This document shows, piece after piece, positions 1 to 9,133 of a stretch of 64,000 nt of DNA. Source of the stretch: Paenibacillus humicus NBRC 102415 (GTDB taxonomy: Bacteria > Bacillota > Bacilli > Paenibacillales > Paenibacillaceae); assembly GCF_004000905.1 (NCBI RefSeq), contig NZ_BIMD01000024.1, positions 1 to 64,000 on the forward strand, in the 5' to 3' direction. The position numbers and the translations under genes are program-made. Positions within the stretch are counted from its first letter, which is position 1, and each line of letters starts with the position of its first letter. Under the pieces are notes generated by a model. The model did not search any database and had not been told where the DNA came from. It worked only from the letters and a program-made list of their open reading frames with translations.

Positions 1-576
1 GCCGCCCGCTGCGGCGGAGCCGCCGCCTGCCGCTGCCTGCGAACCTTGCGGCAGCGGCAGGCCCATGACCGGATCGGGCACGACGTCGATCCGGTCCTGC
101 GGAACGCCCATCCGCGACAGCAGCGCCGCGGATTCGTCATCGCGCACGGACACGTACGCGCTGCGGGTCATCACATGCCGGATGAGGCCGTCCATCCGGC
201 GGTTCAGCACGGGGCCGATGCCCTGCGCGTAGATGAACACCGGCTTGCGAAGCAGCTGGGCCAGCTTGATGATTCCCGTATAGTAGGGAATCGTCTTGCC
301 GCCCGTCACGTCCTGCAGCAGGCTGCCGCCGCCGCTGATGAGGCCGTCGCAGCCGGCGATGGCTTTCATCAGCTCCAGCGGCTTCATCCGATGCACGGCC
401 TTGACGCCATACATTTGCGTTGTCCAAGCCGGATCTCCGGACAGCACGACAGGATCGATCTCGACGCCCTGGGCTTCCCCCTCGGCGCGAAGAGCGAGCA
501 GGATCGACTTCAGAACCGCTTCGTCGCCGCTGTTGCGGAAGCCGTAGTAGCCGGAGATGACGATTTTCCTGCGCAT
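1..576 (-). CDS. csaB: Polysaccharide pyruvyl transferase CsaB (partial, C-terminus beyond window)
   Basis: CsaB adds pyruvate ketals to secondary cell-wall polysaccharide, which serves as the anchor for SLH-domain surface proteins. Only the N-terminal 192 codons are in the window; the frame is still open at base 1. The start MRRKIVISGYYGFRNSGDEA is typical of the family, including the glycine-rich GYYGFRNSGDEA loop. It is followed by ISGGGSLLQDVTGG and YAQGIGPV, both characteristic of pyruvyl transferases. ATG at 576 has a GGAGGAG ribosome-binding site about 12 bases upstream. It lies 22 bp after the DUF5693 gene and is probably cotranscribed with it. The family call rests on recognised motifs; the symbol follows the Bacillus gene. 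Confidence 0.85.
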   Translation of the reverse strand, partial: MRRKIVISGYYGFRNSGDEAVLKSILLALRAEGEAQGVEIDPVVLSGDPAWTTQMYGVKAVHRMKPLELMKAIAGCDGLISGGGSLLQDVTGGKTIPYYTGIIKLAQLLRKPVFIYAQGIGPVLNRRMDGLIRHVMTRSAYVSVRDDESAALLSRMGVPQDRIDVVPDPVMGLPLPQGSQAAAGGGSAAAGG

Positions 577-598
577 CGGGGAGACAGCTCCTCCGGAC

Positions 599-2746
599 TT
601 AGCCATTCGCAGCCCTCTCCCGCGGCCAGAATCTTCTTACGAGCGTTTCCCCGATCTGCCATGCGGCGATCAGGATCAGGCCGATGACGACTCCGATGCC
701 GAGGCCGAGCAGGATGCGGATCAAGGAGATGTGGATCGGCGTGTGGATATGCGCGAACGTGTCGACCATGGACAGCTGGCCCATGGAGCCTACAATTAGC
801 AATACCCAGGCGGCGCGGTAGCGAAGCGACAGGAACAAGCCGAGCACCATGAGCGGATGCGCCAGCAGGAATTCCTTGAAGCGGGGCCGCACTCCGAAAG
901 TTCCTTCCAGCGTGTTGCGGAACACCAGCTCCAAGGAAGTAGCCGTTCCGGAATTGCCCGTGCGCGACAGATAGTACAGCCCGGCAGCGCCGATGACGGC
1001 GACCGCGACGCACCAGAGAATCGTGATCTGCAGCCCGAGCACCCGCCGCAGGCTGAGCCAGACCGATTGGCCTGTGAACAGGAACAGGTAGACGGCGGTC
1101 AAGCCGATCGGCGCCAGGTGGAGCAGGCTTACGCCGCGGAACTGCTCCAGCACGAGGCTGTACGTCATGCTGTTGAGCAGCCCGATTACGATCGGGATGG
1201 CCAGCATGCTGATCAGCGAGGTCACGGCCAGAATGCTCAGCGCCATCGTCAGGCGCCGTCCGGCCGAGAGGCCGCGGAACACCCAGCGTGTGCCGGCTTG
1301 TCCGAGTCCACCCAGCATGCCGCTCCAAGGCGACACCTGGAACGAGCGGTCCGTGCCTTCGCCGGCCGCGGAATTCCATTCGCCTCCTACCGGCCGCCGC
1401 TGTCCTTCCGTATGGGAGCGGATCCGGTTGATCGCCCAGATCATCGCCAGCGTCGGAGCGCTGATCGCGGCCCCGAGCGCCAAGCCCTGCTCCATGAGCG
1501 AGCTGTTCAGGACGTAAAGCCCGGCGCTGCCGGCGAGGCCGAGCAGGAAGACGATCAAGGCCAGGCCGTTGAAGAAGGCTCCGGCAAGCAGCGCGATCAG
1601 GCTGATTGCCCCCAGGGCGACGACCGCTTTGAGAGCCTTCATCCAGCTTGGATAGGAGCGCTCGAACGCGTGGGCTTCCCCTGAAGGAAATCCGAACGAA
1701 TCCAGCTTGGCGATCGCTCCGTCCGGCCCGTCAAGCGACTTGTAGAGATTGTCCATCGGATCCGTGACGGTCCCTTTGTCCAGGTTGGCGGAGGGAGCCG
1801 CGTTCAGATAGAACATGCGGATGTTGCGGTCTTTGGCCGCAAGCAGGAAGCGGTCGGCGATGACGTCCGGCTTCAGGGCGGCAGCGTCTTTGTCCGAGAG
1901 GGAATAAAGCCGCGTAACGTTATAGTGCGTCAGATAGGCCAGCGTATTCAGGCCCGACTGGGGTTTTTTGAGATTTTCGATGGCGGTGATTCCGATTCCG
2001 TACTCATTCAGCTTCTGGGCAAAATGAGTCAACGTCTTGTCGGCCGCCTGATCGGCGAAGCCGGTGACCGCTCCGCCGTCGAACAGGATGCGGGTGACGC
2101 CGAGATTTTTGAATCCGGCCAGCAGCGCATCCATGCGCTCCGTGTCGTAAGGGATCCGGTCCGAAAGTCTCGGCAGCAGGCGGAAGCCGGCGTCATGAAG
2201 CTCCGTCAGCGCCAGCGGATCGGGAGCCATCGATTTCAGCACCGCTCCGGCCATCGGCGTCTCCAGCACGAGGCCGCGCTTGCCATCCAGGTCCCACGGA
2301 CGCACGGCGATGCCGTCGCTTTCGAAGCGTTCGCGGATCATCGGCTCCAGAGCAGCCTGCTCCCTGGCTCCTTCAAACAGCAGGTACGTATAGTTCTGTC
2401 CTGCAGGCGAAGGCTTGCCCTGCAGCAGCGCCGCTTCCGCCTCGCTGTACAAGCCCAGCCTCCCTGCGTTCTCGAGCTCGTCCAGCCGGCTCTCGAACAC
2501 CGAAAGCGTGCCGACGCCGTGAGACTTCAGCTTTTGAAGCTCGCTTTTGATATAGTCGACCGGACGGCTTTGATAGGACGCCACCAGCACGAGATCCGAA
2601 TAATCGAACACGTACTCGACCTGCTTGGAGGTCTTCTCCATCTGCCACCGGTTAGCTCCGATGGGAATTGCCGCGATGACGCCGATCAGCGCCAGCACCC
2701 ACATGATTCTGCGGGCCGCGCGGTTCCACTGCTGCCACTTCAACAC
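599..2746 (-). CDS. DUF5693 family multi-pass membrane protein
   Basis: 715 residues. One N-terminal membrane segment (about residues 13-30) is followed by a large, probably extracytoplasmic region to about residue 365, then a C-terminal bundle of about eight or nine hydrophobic segments. The pattern matches the DUF5693 proteins that sit directly upstream of csaB in Paenibacillus-type genomes. The biochemical role is unknown. Linkage to csaB suggests a part in cell-wall polysaccharide modification or export, which is inference only. Nothing is visibly disrupted. Translation ends 22 bp before the csaB start. Confidence 0.75.
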   Translation of the reverse strand: MLKWQQWNRAARRIMWVLALIGVIAAIPIGANRWQMEKTSKQVEYVFDYSDLVLVASYQSRPVDYIKSELQKLKSHGVGTLSVFESRLDELENAGRLGLYSEAEAALLQGKPSPAGQNYTYLLFEGAREQAALEPMIRERFESDGIAVRPWDLDGKRGLVLETPMAGAVLKSMAPDPLALTELHDAGFRLLPRLSDRIPYDTERMDALLAGFKNLGVTRILFDGGAVTGFADQAADKTLTHFAQKLNEYGIGITAIENLKKPQSGLNTLAYLTHYNVTRLYSLSDKDAAALKPDVIADRFLLAAKDRNIRMFYLNAAPSANLDKGTVTDPMDNLYKSLDGPDGAIAKLDSFGFPSGEAHAFERSYPSWMKALKAVVALGAISLIALLAGAFFNGLALIVFLLGLAGSAGLYVLNSSLMEQGLALGAAISAPTLAMIWAINRIRSHTEGQRRPVGGEWNSAAGEGTDRSFQVSPWSGMLGGLGQAGTRWVFRGLSAGRRLTMALSILAVTSLISMLAIPIVIGLLNSMTYSLVLEQFRGVSLLHLAPIGLTAVYLFLFTGQSVWLSLRRVLGLQITILWCVAVAVIGAAGLYYLSRTGNSGTATSLELVFRNTLEGTFGVRPRFKEFLLAHPLMVLGLFLSLRYRAAWVLLIVGSMGQLSMVDTFAHIHTPIHISLIRILLGLGIGVVIGLILIAAWQIGETLVRRFWPRERAANG

Positions 2747-2777
2747 GTTCCAGTTCGCCCCTTATCCACTCATACTT

Positions 2778-2824
2778 GAAAAGCCGGGCAGGGCGGGTAG
2801 ACATCACCCGCCCTGCGGCTCTTT
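2778..2824 (-). terminator. Intrinsic terminator after pgcA
   Basis: Read on the minus strand, GCAGGGCGGGT pairs with ACCCGCCCTGC across a 7-base loop, with flanking GCC/GGC pairs, and the stem is followed by TTTTC. It lies between the pgcA stop and the DUF5693 start, so it probably ends the pgcA transcript. Confidence 0.7.
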
Positions 2825-2946
2825 ATTGAACTTCAGAGCCGGCTCCATGACGGGCCCGGCTGCTGCACTGCTATTGCCTGCGGGGACGGCATCAAGCCTG
2901 CCGGCTCCCCGGCCCGGATCTGCCCGTCTATAGGGTACAGAGCAGG

Positions 2947-4656
2947 TCAGGCCATCGCGTCCACGCGCTGCATGACGGAGCTTCGCAGCGCGTTCAGCGC
3001 ATTCTCCGCAGACGGCAGGGAGTCCCCGCGGACCGCGAAGTAGACTTTGATCTTGGGCTCCGTGCCGGACGGCCGCAGCGTGAACCAGGAGCCGTCCTCA
3101 AGAATGTACTTCAGCACGTTCTCCTGCGGCAGGCCGTCCAGGCCGAGGCTGTAGTCGAGCACCTGCGACACCTTGATTCCGCCGGCTTCAGTCGGAGCTT
3201 CCGAACGGAAGCTGTCCATGATGGCCCCGATCTTCTGGACGCCGTCCAGTCCCTTGAGCGTGCGGGACTCCAGGCCTTCCAGATAGTAGCCGTACTCTCC
3301 GTACAGCTCCAGCAGCACGTCATACAGCGTCTTGCCCTGCTGCTTGTAGAAGGCGGCCGCTTCGGCGATCAGCATCGCCGCTACGACGGCATCCTTGTCC
3401 CTGGCGTAGGTGCCTGTCAGGTACCCGTAGCTTTCCTCGTAGCCGAACAGGAACGTATGCGAGCCCGTCCGTTCGAATTCGGTCATTTTCTCGCCGATAT
3501 ATTTGAAGCCGGTCAGCGTGTTGATGACCTCTGCGCCGTTGGCCTTGGCGATGTCCGCGCCCATCTCGCTCGTTACGATCGTCTTGATGACGGCGCCGTT
3601 TGCAGGCAGCTCGCCTCTTTCGCGCAGCTGGCTGAGCACGTAGTGGACCATGATCGCGCCGGACTGGTTGCCGGAGAGAACAACGTACTCGCCTTCGTTG
3701 TTCTTCACGACGGCGCCCATCCGGTCGGCGTCAGGGTCGGTGCCGATGATGATGTCCGCGCCTTGCTCCTGCGCCTGCTTGATCGCCAGCGCGAACGCCT
3801 CGCGCTCCTCCGGATTCGGACTCTTCACTGTGCTGAAGTAGCCGTCCGGCTGCTCCTGCGACGGCACGACGGCGACCGACTCGATGCCGATCTCCTTGAG
3901 CGCGCCGCGGACCGGATGGTTGCCGCTTCCGTGCAGAGGCGTGTAGATGACCTTGATGTCGCGTCCCGCGCCGCGCTTGAGCAGGTCGCGATTGAGGCTC
4001 TGCGCCGCCACGGCTTCGATGAAGTCCCGGTCCGCGTCCTCGCCGAGCCACACGAGCAGCCCTTGCCGCTCCGCGTCTTCGCGGGCCATGCGCTTGATCT
4101 CGCCGAAGCTCGCCACCTTCTGGATCGCCGCGATCGCCTGCTCGGCCTCATGCGGCACGAGCTGGCAGCCTTCCGGACCGTACGCCTTGTAGCCGTTGTA
4201 CTCCGGAGGATTGTGGCTGGCCGTGATGACGACGCCGCCGCTCGCACCGAGCGCGCGCACCGCGAAGCTCAGCTGCGGGGTCGGACGCAGCGAAGGGAAC
4301 AAGTACGTCTTGATGCCGTTGCCGGCCAGCACGAGCGCGGCTTCCAGCGTGAACTCCGGAGAGTTGTTGCGGGAATCGTGTGCGATCACGACCGAAGGCT
4401 TGTCCGTCTGCCCGAGCAGCCAGTTCGCCAGACCCTGCGTCGCCTTGCCTACCGTATAGGCGTTGAGGCGGTTCGTACCGGCTCCCATGACGCCGCGGAG
4501 GCCGCCGGTGCCGAATTCGAGATCGCGGTAGAACCGGTCGGTAATCTCCTTTTCGTCCCCCGCGATTCCCCTCAGCTCTTCTTTGGTCGCCTCGTCGATC
4601 GTCGGATCCTCGAGCCAGGACTGATAGCGTTGTTGCGCAAGTTCTGTTACGGACAT
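2947..4656 (-). CDS. pgcA: Phospho-sugar mutase (alpha-phosphoglucomutase family)
   Basis: Interconverts hexose 1- and 6-phosphates, supplying glucose-1-phosphate for UDP-glucose, glycolipid and wall polymer synthesis. The 569-residue protein has the four-domain alpha-D-phosphohexomutase layout. The phosphoserine loop is TASHNPPEYNGYKAYG, the metal-binding loop is GTDPDADRMG, the sugar-binding loop is FGYEESYGYLTG, and the C-terminal phosphate-binding loop is RPSGTEPKIKVY. The ATG at 4656 (MSVTELAQQRYQSW) is preferred to upstream codons because AAGGGAGA lies just before it and the N-terminus then matches bacillary enzymes. It is a single-gene unit with a terminator downstream. Confidence 0.92.
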   Translation of the reverse strand: MSVTELAQQRYQSWLEDPTIDEATKEELRGIAGDEKEITDRFYRDLEFGTGGLRGVMGAGTNRLNAYTVGKATQGLANWLLGQTDKPSVVIAHDSRNNSPEFTLEAALVLAGNGIKTYLFPSLRPTPQLSFAVRALGASGGVVITASHNPPEYNGYKAYGPEGCQLVPHEAEQAIAAIQKVASFGEIKRMAREDAERQGLLVWLGEDADRDFIEAVAAQSLNRDLLKRGAGRDIKVIYTPLHGSGNHPVRGALKEIGIESVAVVPSQEQPDGYFSTVKSPNPEEREAFALAIKQAQEQGADIIIGTDPDADRMGAVVKNNEGEYVVLSGNQSGAIMVHYVLSQLRERGELPANGAVIKTIVTSEMGADIAKANGAEVINTLTGFKYIGEKMTEFERTGSHTFLFGYEESYGYLTGTYARDKDAVVAAMLIAEAAAFYKQQGKTLYDVLLELYGEYGYYLEGLESRTLKGLDGVQKIGAIMDSFRSEAPTEAGGIKVSQVLDYSLGLDGLPQENVLKYILEDGSWFTLRPSGTEPKIKVYFAVRGDSLPSAENALNALRSSVMQRVDAMA

Positions 4657-4784
4657 GGACTCATCTCTCCCTTGATCTCTGCATGGTCTCACTTAATAAA
4701 GCAGGCCCGGTCCGAATATCCTCGTTTTGTTGACGAATTCGGGCTGCCTTTTGTTTTGGCCTTTTGCTTTTCAGCGATAGAAGC

Positions 4785-5216
4785 CTACTTCGGATCCGTA
4801 AGCGCGAACATGATCTCGCCTTCGGCCACGACCTTGTCCCCGACCTTCGCCGTCGCCTGGCCTTTGCCGATAATGCCTTTCAGCCGGGTGATGGTCACCT
4901 CAAGCGTCAGCGTATCTCCCGGCACGACCTGGCCGCGGAAGCGGAAGCCGTCGATGCCGGCGAACATCGCGATTTTGCCGCGGTTCGCTTCCACCTTGAG
5001 GATAGCGACCGCGCCTACCTGCGCCAGCGCCTCGACGATCAGGACGCCCGGCATGACAGGGAATCCCGGGAAATGCCCGGCGAAGAAAGGCTCGTTCATC
5101 GTGACGTTCTTGAGTCCGACGGCCCGTACGCCTTCCTCGACCTCAAGAATGCGGTCGATCAGCAGAAACGGCTGGCGGTGAGGAATAATCTCCATGATTT
5201 CATTGATATCCAGCAA
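4785..5216 (-). CDS. fabZ: 3-hydroxyacyl-[acyl-carrier-protein] dehydratase FabZ
   Basis: Dehydrates 3-hydroxyacyl-ACP in fatty-acid elongation. With the TTG start at 5216 the protein is 143 residues, normal for FabZ, and begins [19 protein letters not shown]. An upstream in-frame start would add 20 unrelated residues and is not supported; AAGGGG precedes the TTG. The active-site region is [20 protein letters not shown], with His48 and Glu62 as the catalytic pair of the hot-dog fold. In B. subtilis the equivalent gene also lies near flhO/flhP and mbl, so the position supports the call. About 350 bp separate it from the divergent Ig-repeat gene. Confidence 0.93.
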   Translation of the reverse strand: MLDINEIMEIIPHRQPFLLIDRILEVEEGVRAVGLKNVTMNEPFFAGHFPGFPVMPGVLIVEALAQVGAVAILKVEANRGKIAMFAGIDGFRFRGQVVPGDTLTLEVTITRLKGIIGKGQATAKVGDKVVAEGEIMFALTDPK

Positions 5217-5573
5217 AAAAATACCCCTTCCGCGGGCGAAAGCGCCCTTGTTCGTCAATCGCCGGCCGGGCTGCATGGAACCGGGGCCGGCGGGCTACAC
5301 TATTCATGTCCTGAGCGAGCCTGCAGGTCGCAAAGGTTGAGATAGGAGGGCAGGAAGCGGACTGAAGCGCCGCCGACTGTCCTTTTTATTGCGCAAAAAA
5401 AGGGTCGGAATTCCTCTTTCTGCCGCTGAATGCCTATGTATATCTTCGTTATTATACCTCCGCAGTTCCAAAAAAAAAACCGCCGCCCTTCCTATTTTCC
5501 ACCATTTGCCTACATAATTCGCATCGATATGCCGTTAAAGGAACTATCATGGTTTGCAAAGGAGTGTCTTTCG
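5217..5573. promoter_or_regulatory. Divergent intergenic region, fabZ / Ig-repeat gene
   Basis: 357 bp without a supportable gene. It must hold the promoters of both divergent genes. On the minus strand GGAGGTATAATAACG near 5440-5454 contains a TATAAT hexamer, but no good -35 lies at the right distance. An A9 run sits near 5471-5479. I see no other structure. Confidence 0.4.
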
Positions 5574-7733
5574 TTGTCCTACCGCGTTACCAATCGTCCG
5601 CTGCTGTCCCTGCTGCTCGCGGCCGTCCTGGCGCTTGCGCTGCTCGCGCCTGCCGCGCATGCCGAAAATACGGTCACCTCGGTCAAGCTGACCGAAGGCT
5701 CCAAGCTTTCCCTCACGTTCGGGGACGACCCTTACGCGCTCGCGCTGTGGGCGTCCTACTCGGGCTCTTCCGCGACCAAGGATGTCAGCGCCTCGGCCGT
5801 ATGGTCGACCTCCAGCTCATCCGTCCTCAAGGTCACGGGAGGCGTGCTGACGCCCGTAGCGGCCGGAACCGCGACGATTACCGGCAAGTACAGCGGCTAT
5901 TCCGCATCGATTTCCGTTACGGTCACCTATCCTTATGCCAAGCTCCAGCTTCTGACGGAGGACGGCAGCGCCGCTCCATCCACCCTGAAAGCACAGCTCG
6001 GGGACGACCTGACCTTCGGCGTTGTCGGCAAAAACGGGAATGAATCCAAGGATCTCGCCGACGAAGCCGTCTGGAGCAGCTCCAACACGGCGGCCGCTAC
6101 GGTCGAGGACGGCAAGGTCACTCTCGTCGCGGCAGGCACATCCGTCATCAAGGCTTCCTACCGAGGCGTGTCCGCCTCCATTACGTTAACCGTGTCTTCC
6201 CCCTATCAATCGCTCGCGCTGTCGCCAAATTCTCTCCTTGATCTTACGGCGGGCGACGAGGCCAGATCCTTGACCGCGACAGCTGCGCCGGCAGGCGGCG
6301 GCACGCCGGTCGATGTGACCGACGATGCTTCCTGGACGACCTCGGCGGCAGCCGTAGCCAAAGTGGACAAAGGCGTCGTAACGCCCGTCGGTCCCGGAAC
6401 CGCGACGATCACCGCTTCTCTATACGGTTCCTCGACCACCGTCAGCGTCGTCGTGCGCGCAGCCCACGAAGCGCTGAAGCTGAGCGCCTCGGCGGAGCTG
6501 AATCTGCTGCTCTCCGACAGCCCGCTTCAAGTAACCGCGTCGGCTCTCGATCCGAACAAGGAGCCGGCCGATGTGACAAAGGCCGCCGAATGGAGCTCCA
6601 GCGACGTCTTCACCGCTACCGTGTCCGACGGACTCGTCACGCCGAAGGCAGCCGGCTCCTCCGTCATCAAGGTGGAGTACAAGGGTCTCTCCAGAACGTT
6701 GAACGTCACCGTCTACCCGACCCTCCTTTCGATTGAGGCCGGCTCCGAACCCCTGACAAGCATTACGGGCGACAGCGGCAAGCTGCCGGCGGTCACCGGC
6801 AAGACGCTGGACGACTCCACGATCGCTGTCGACAAGCTCGTCAGCTGGACATCCGGCGACTCCGACGTCATTGAGATCAAGGATGGCAAATGGTCCGCCA
6901 AAAAAGCCGGCAAAGCCGTTCTGAAAGCCGCGGTCGGCGGCCTCTCGGCCGAAGTGGAAATGGCCGTGGGCCTGAAGCCGCTGGCGCTTCTCCCGGAGCA
7001 GCAGACAATCAGCCTAATCATCGGCAAGGACACTCCGATCCCGCCTCTGAACGTAACGTATACGGATGGAACGGAAGAAGACGTCACGGCCAAGGCCGAA
7101 TGGAAAACGACCGGCAGCTCCTTGCTTGTCAAAGGAACGACGCTGCGCGGACTGACCGCTGCGCGGACGTCGCTGACCGCCTCCTACCAGGGCAAGACCG
7201 TCTCTCTTCCTGTCGTGATCGAAGAAGAGCTGAGCAAGCTGGCGGTGGAGGAATCCTCGCTCGTGCTGAATCCCGGCAAGAGCAAGACCGTCAAAGTCAC
7301 CGGCACGTTCAAAAGCGGCTCGACGAGCTCGCTCGCCTCGAAAATGACCTGGACCGTCGACAATGACGATATCGCGAGCATCAAGGGCAGTTCCGTCAAG
7401 GGCCTCAAGCTCGGAACGGCCAAGCTCACCGGAACGTACCAGGGCAAGAGCATCACCGTGACGATCGCCGTCAAGCCGAAGCTGAAGAGCCTCGTCCTGT
7501 CGGACAAAACCTTGCAGCTTGCACCCGGAGCTTCCGCGCCGCTGAAGCTCAAGGCGTTCTACGACAACGGCACGCAGGCGGAAGTCACCGCGGCGGCTGT
7601 CTGGACTTCCAGCAAGGAAGCCGCGGCGACCGTTACCGCAGGCGGAGCCGTCACCGCCGCCGCCAAAGGCACGGCTACGATCAAGGCCGCTTTTGAAGGC
7701 AAGACCGTAAGCGTAAGGGTCACCGTAAAATAA
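5574..7733 (+). CDS. Secreted surface protein with eight bacterial Ig-like (BIG2) repeats
   Basis: 719 residues. TTG at 5574 is preferred over the upstream ATG at 5430 because AAAGGAG lies 9 bases before it and the protein then starts with a classical signal peptide (NRPLLSLLLAAVLALALLA, cleavage after AAHA). The rest is about eight tandem repeats of 85-90 residues, each with a VWSSSN..A.V..G.VT..AAGT..I.A.Y.G.S..I.VTV core typical of BIG2 domains in adhesins and cell-surface proteins. No SLH domain, sortase signal or enzymatic domain is visible, so how it attaches is unclear. It is the only plus-strand gene in the first 25 kb and ends in a strong terminator. Confidence 0.82.
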   Translation: MSYRVTNRPLLSLLLAAVLALALLAPAAHAENTVTSVKLTEGSKLSLTFGDDPYALALWASYSGSSATKDVSASAVWSTSSSSVLKVTGGVLTPVAAGTATITGKYSGYSASISVTVTYPYAKLQLLTEDGSAAPSTLKAQLGDDLTFGVVGKNGNESKDLADEAVWSSSNTAAATVEDGKVTLVAAGTSVIKASYRGVSASITLTVSSPYQSLALSPNSLLDLTAGDEARSLTATAAPAGGGTPVDVTDDASWTTSAAAVAKVDKGVVTPVGPGTATITASLYGSSTTVSVVVRAAHEALKLSASAELNLLLSDSPLQVTASALDPNKEPADVTKAAEWSSSDVFTATVSDGLVTPKAAGSSVIKVEYKGLSRTLNVTVYPTLLSIEAGSEPLTSITGDSGKLPAVTGKTLDDSTIAVDKLVSWTSGDSDVIEIKDGKWSAKKAGKAVLKAAVGGLSAEVEMAVGLKPLALLPEQQTISLIIGKDTPIPPLNVTYTDGTEEDVTAKAEWKTTGSSLLVKGTTLRGLTAARTSLTASYQGKTVSLPVVIEEELSKLAVEESSLVLNPGKSKTVKVTGTFKSGSTSSLASKMTWTVDNDDIASIKGSSVKGLKLGTAKLTGTYQGKSITVTIAVKPKLKSLVLSDKTLQLAPGASAPLKLKAFYDNGTQAEVTAAAVWTSSKEAAATVTAGGAVTAAAKGTATIKAAFEGKTVSVRVTVK

Positions 7734-7743
7734 AGCCGCATAT

Positions 7744-7791
7744 ACAAAAGCCGGAGCGAAAGGCGCAATGCCTTTGCTCCGGCTTTTTTTT
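7744..7791 (+). terminator. Intrinsic terminator of the Ig-repeat gene
   Basis: AAGCCGGAGC pairs with GCTCCGGCTT, with a further AAAGGC/GCCTTT pairing inside a short loop, followed by eight T. Confidence 0.88.
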
Positions 7792-7851
7792 GCCGTGGCC
7801 TTGAATCGGCGGCCGCAAAAAAATCCGGCCCCGAAAGGAGGCCGGATACAT

Positions 7852-8211
7852 CTAGGAATCCGCGAAGATAAGGTCGTAAATATGCTTGTAGACGCCAAAG
7901 TCGAATGCATCGTCCATGCTTCCCTTGCCCAGGACGACGAAGCCCAGATAAAGGCCGCCTGTCAGCGCGCCGACGAACAGCGCCAGCACGATGACCTTGC
8001 GGGCGAACCACCACGCGGTGAACCGGCTGCGCCGCTTCGGCTTTGCCTTGGATTTGGTCTTGGCTGCTGCCGGAGCGTCCGGCGAAGATGGTTCTGCCTC
8101 CCGGTCCAGGGGAGCTTGGCTGTCGCTCGGCCGGAAATTGTCGGCCGGACGGGACGCCGCCCCTCCTCCCGACATGCGGGTGTGGGATTCATTCTGCACC
8201 ATGGTCATCAT
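7852..8211 (-). CDS. EpuA-like small membrane protein (annotated in databases as RNA polymerase subunit beta-like)
   Basis: 119 residues: a charged, disordered N-terminal half, a Lys/Arg cluster (KTKSKAKPKRRSR), one membrane segment (VIVLALFVGALTGGLYLGFV) and the short tail GKGSMDDAFDFGVYKHIYDL. The basic stretch, single membrane span and G.G...D.F....W.HI-like tail fit PF11772 (EpuA), and in related genomes this family follows the flhO/flhP genes, as here. The name 'RNA polymerase subunit' is historical and not evidence of function. The ATG at 8211 follows GGAGGA; an adjacent ATG at 8208 is equally possible. Confidence 0.65.
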   Translation of the reverse strand: MMTMVQNESHTRMSGGGAASRPADNFRPSDSQAPLDREAEPSSPDAPAAAKTKSKAKPKRRSRFTAWWFARKVIVLALFVGALTGGLYLGFVVLGKGSMDDAFDFGVYKHIYDLIFADS

Positions 8212-8292
8212 CCTATTCCTCCGGAAGAGAATCCTTCCGTAATCTATTGCGCGGCAGATTCCCACCGCGCCGCAGCATGGAGGAACAGGAAT

Positions 8293-9120
8293 CTAGCCGC
8301 GCATGTTGTTGGCCATGCCCAGCATCGAATCGGCGGAGGTCAGCGCCCTGGCGCTCAGCTGATAAGCCCTCTGCACGTTCAAAAGCTCGGTCATCTCATC
8401 CACGACGTTGACGTTGGATTGCTCGACATACCCTTGGCGGACAGCGATTCCGCTGTCGGGACCGGCTGCGGCGTCGGTAAGCACGTCTCCCGCCGCAATT
8501 CCGTCCGGGACGACAAACAGGTTGTCCTCCACCGGAGTGAGCAGCTCGGGTCGAGCTGGAGATACAAGGCTCAGCTGCCCGAGATTCTCGCGGGTTCCAT
8601 CCCCATGCACGCCTTCCACGACGCCTTCGCCGCTGATCTGCAGCGTGACGCCGGCCGGAACGACGATCGGTCCAGGCTGGCCCGCGCCTCCCCGAGTGCC
8701 GAGAACAGGATACCCCGCTTCTGTCGCCAGTATCGTATCACCGTTGCCTCTCACCGTCAACTGGAAGGCGCCGCTGCGGGTATAGGCCGTTTTGCCGTCC
8801 GCCTCCACCTGGAAGAGCGCATTTCCTTCGATCGCCAGATCCGTAGCGGTGCCGGTTTCCTTGAGCGAGCCTTGGGTCATGTCAGGTCCCAGCTGCAGGA
8901 AACGGGCGCCCCAGCCCTGGTTGTAGCCCATCGGTCCGATGCGGCCGTCCTTGCGGAACGCCTCGGGCTGCTGCTTGGCGTTCGTGAGCAGATCCTCGAA
9001 CGTGCCTTGCTTGCGTTTATAGCCTGCCGTATTCACGTTGGCGATATTCTCGGCCAGCAGGTCAAGCCGCTGCTGCAGGGCGTTCATCGTCACCGACGCA
9101 TTGATTATCGATCCGTTCAT
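8293..9120 (-). CDS. flhP: Flagellar hook-basal body protein FlhP (FlgF/FlgG family)
   Basis: Rod component of the flagellum. The 275-residue protein has the N-terminal helix found in rod and hook proteins, with LLAENIANVNTAGYKRKQG, a beta-rich centre (YTRSGAFQLTVRGNG) and the C-terminal signature QSNVNVVDEMTELLNVQRAY. These two terminal coiled-coil motifs are diagnostic. The start follows GAGGAGG. It lies 13 bp after flhO and is probably cotranscribed. Length is close to the roughly 270 residues of the B. subtilis protein. Confidence 0.88.
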   Translation of the reverse strand: MNGSIINASVTMNALQQRLDLLAENIANVNTAGYKRKQGTFEDLLTNAKQQPEAFRKDGRIGPMGYNQGWGARFLQLGPDMTQGSLKETGTATDLAIEGNALFQVEADGKTAYTRSGAFQLTVRGNGDTILATEAGYPVLGTRGGAGQPGPIVVPAGVTLQISGEGVVEGVHGDGTRENLGQLSLVSPARPELLTPVEDNLFVVPDGIAAGDVLTDAAAGPDSGIAVRQGYVEQSNVNVVDEMTELLNVQRAYQLSARALTSADSMLGMANNMRG

Positions 9121-9133
9121 CTACCGTTCCTCC

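Noticed and set aside
3457-5181. 574-codon plus-strand open frame opposite pgcA/fabZ
   Set aside because: Antisense shadow with no recognisable domain; it spans two genes on the other strand and their gap.
7852-8211. Genuine RNA polymerase subunit
   Set aside because: The database name of this family is misleading; the visible protein is a disordered basic segment plus one membrane helix with no polymerase-like domain.
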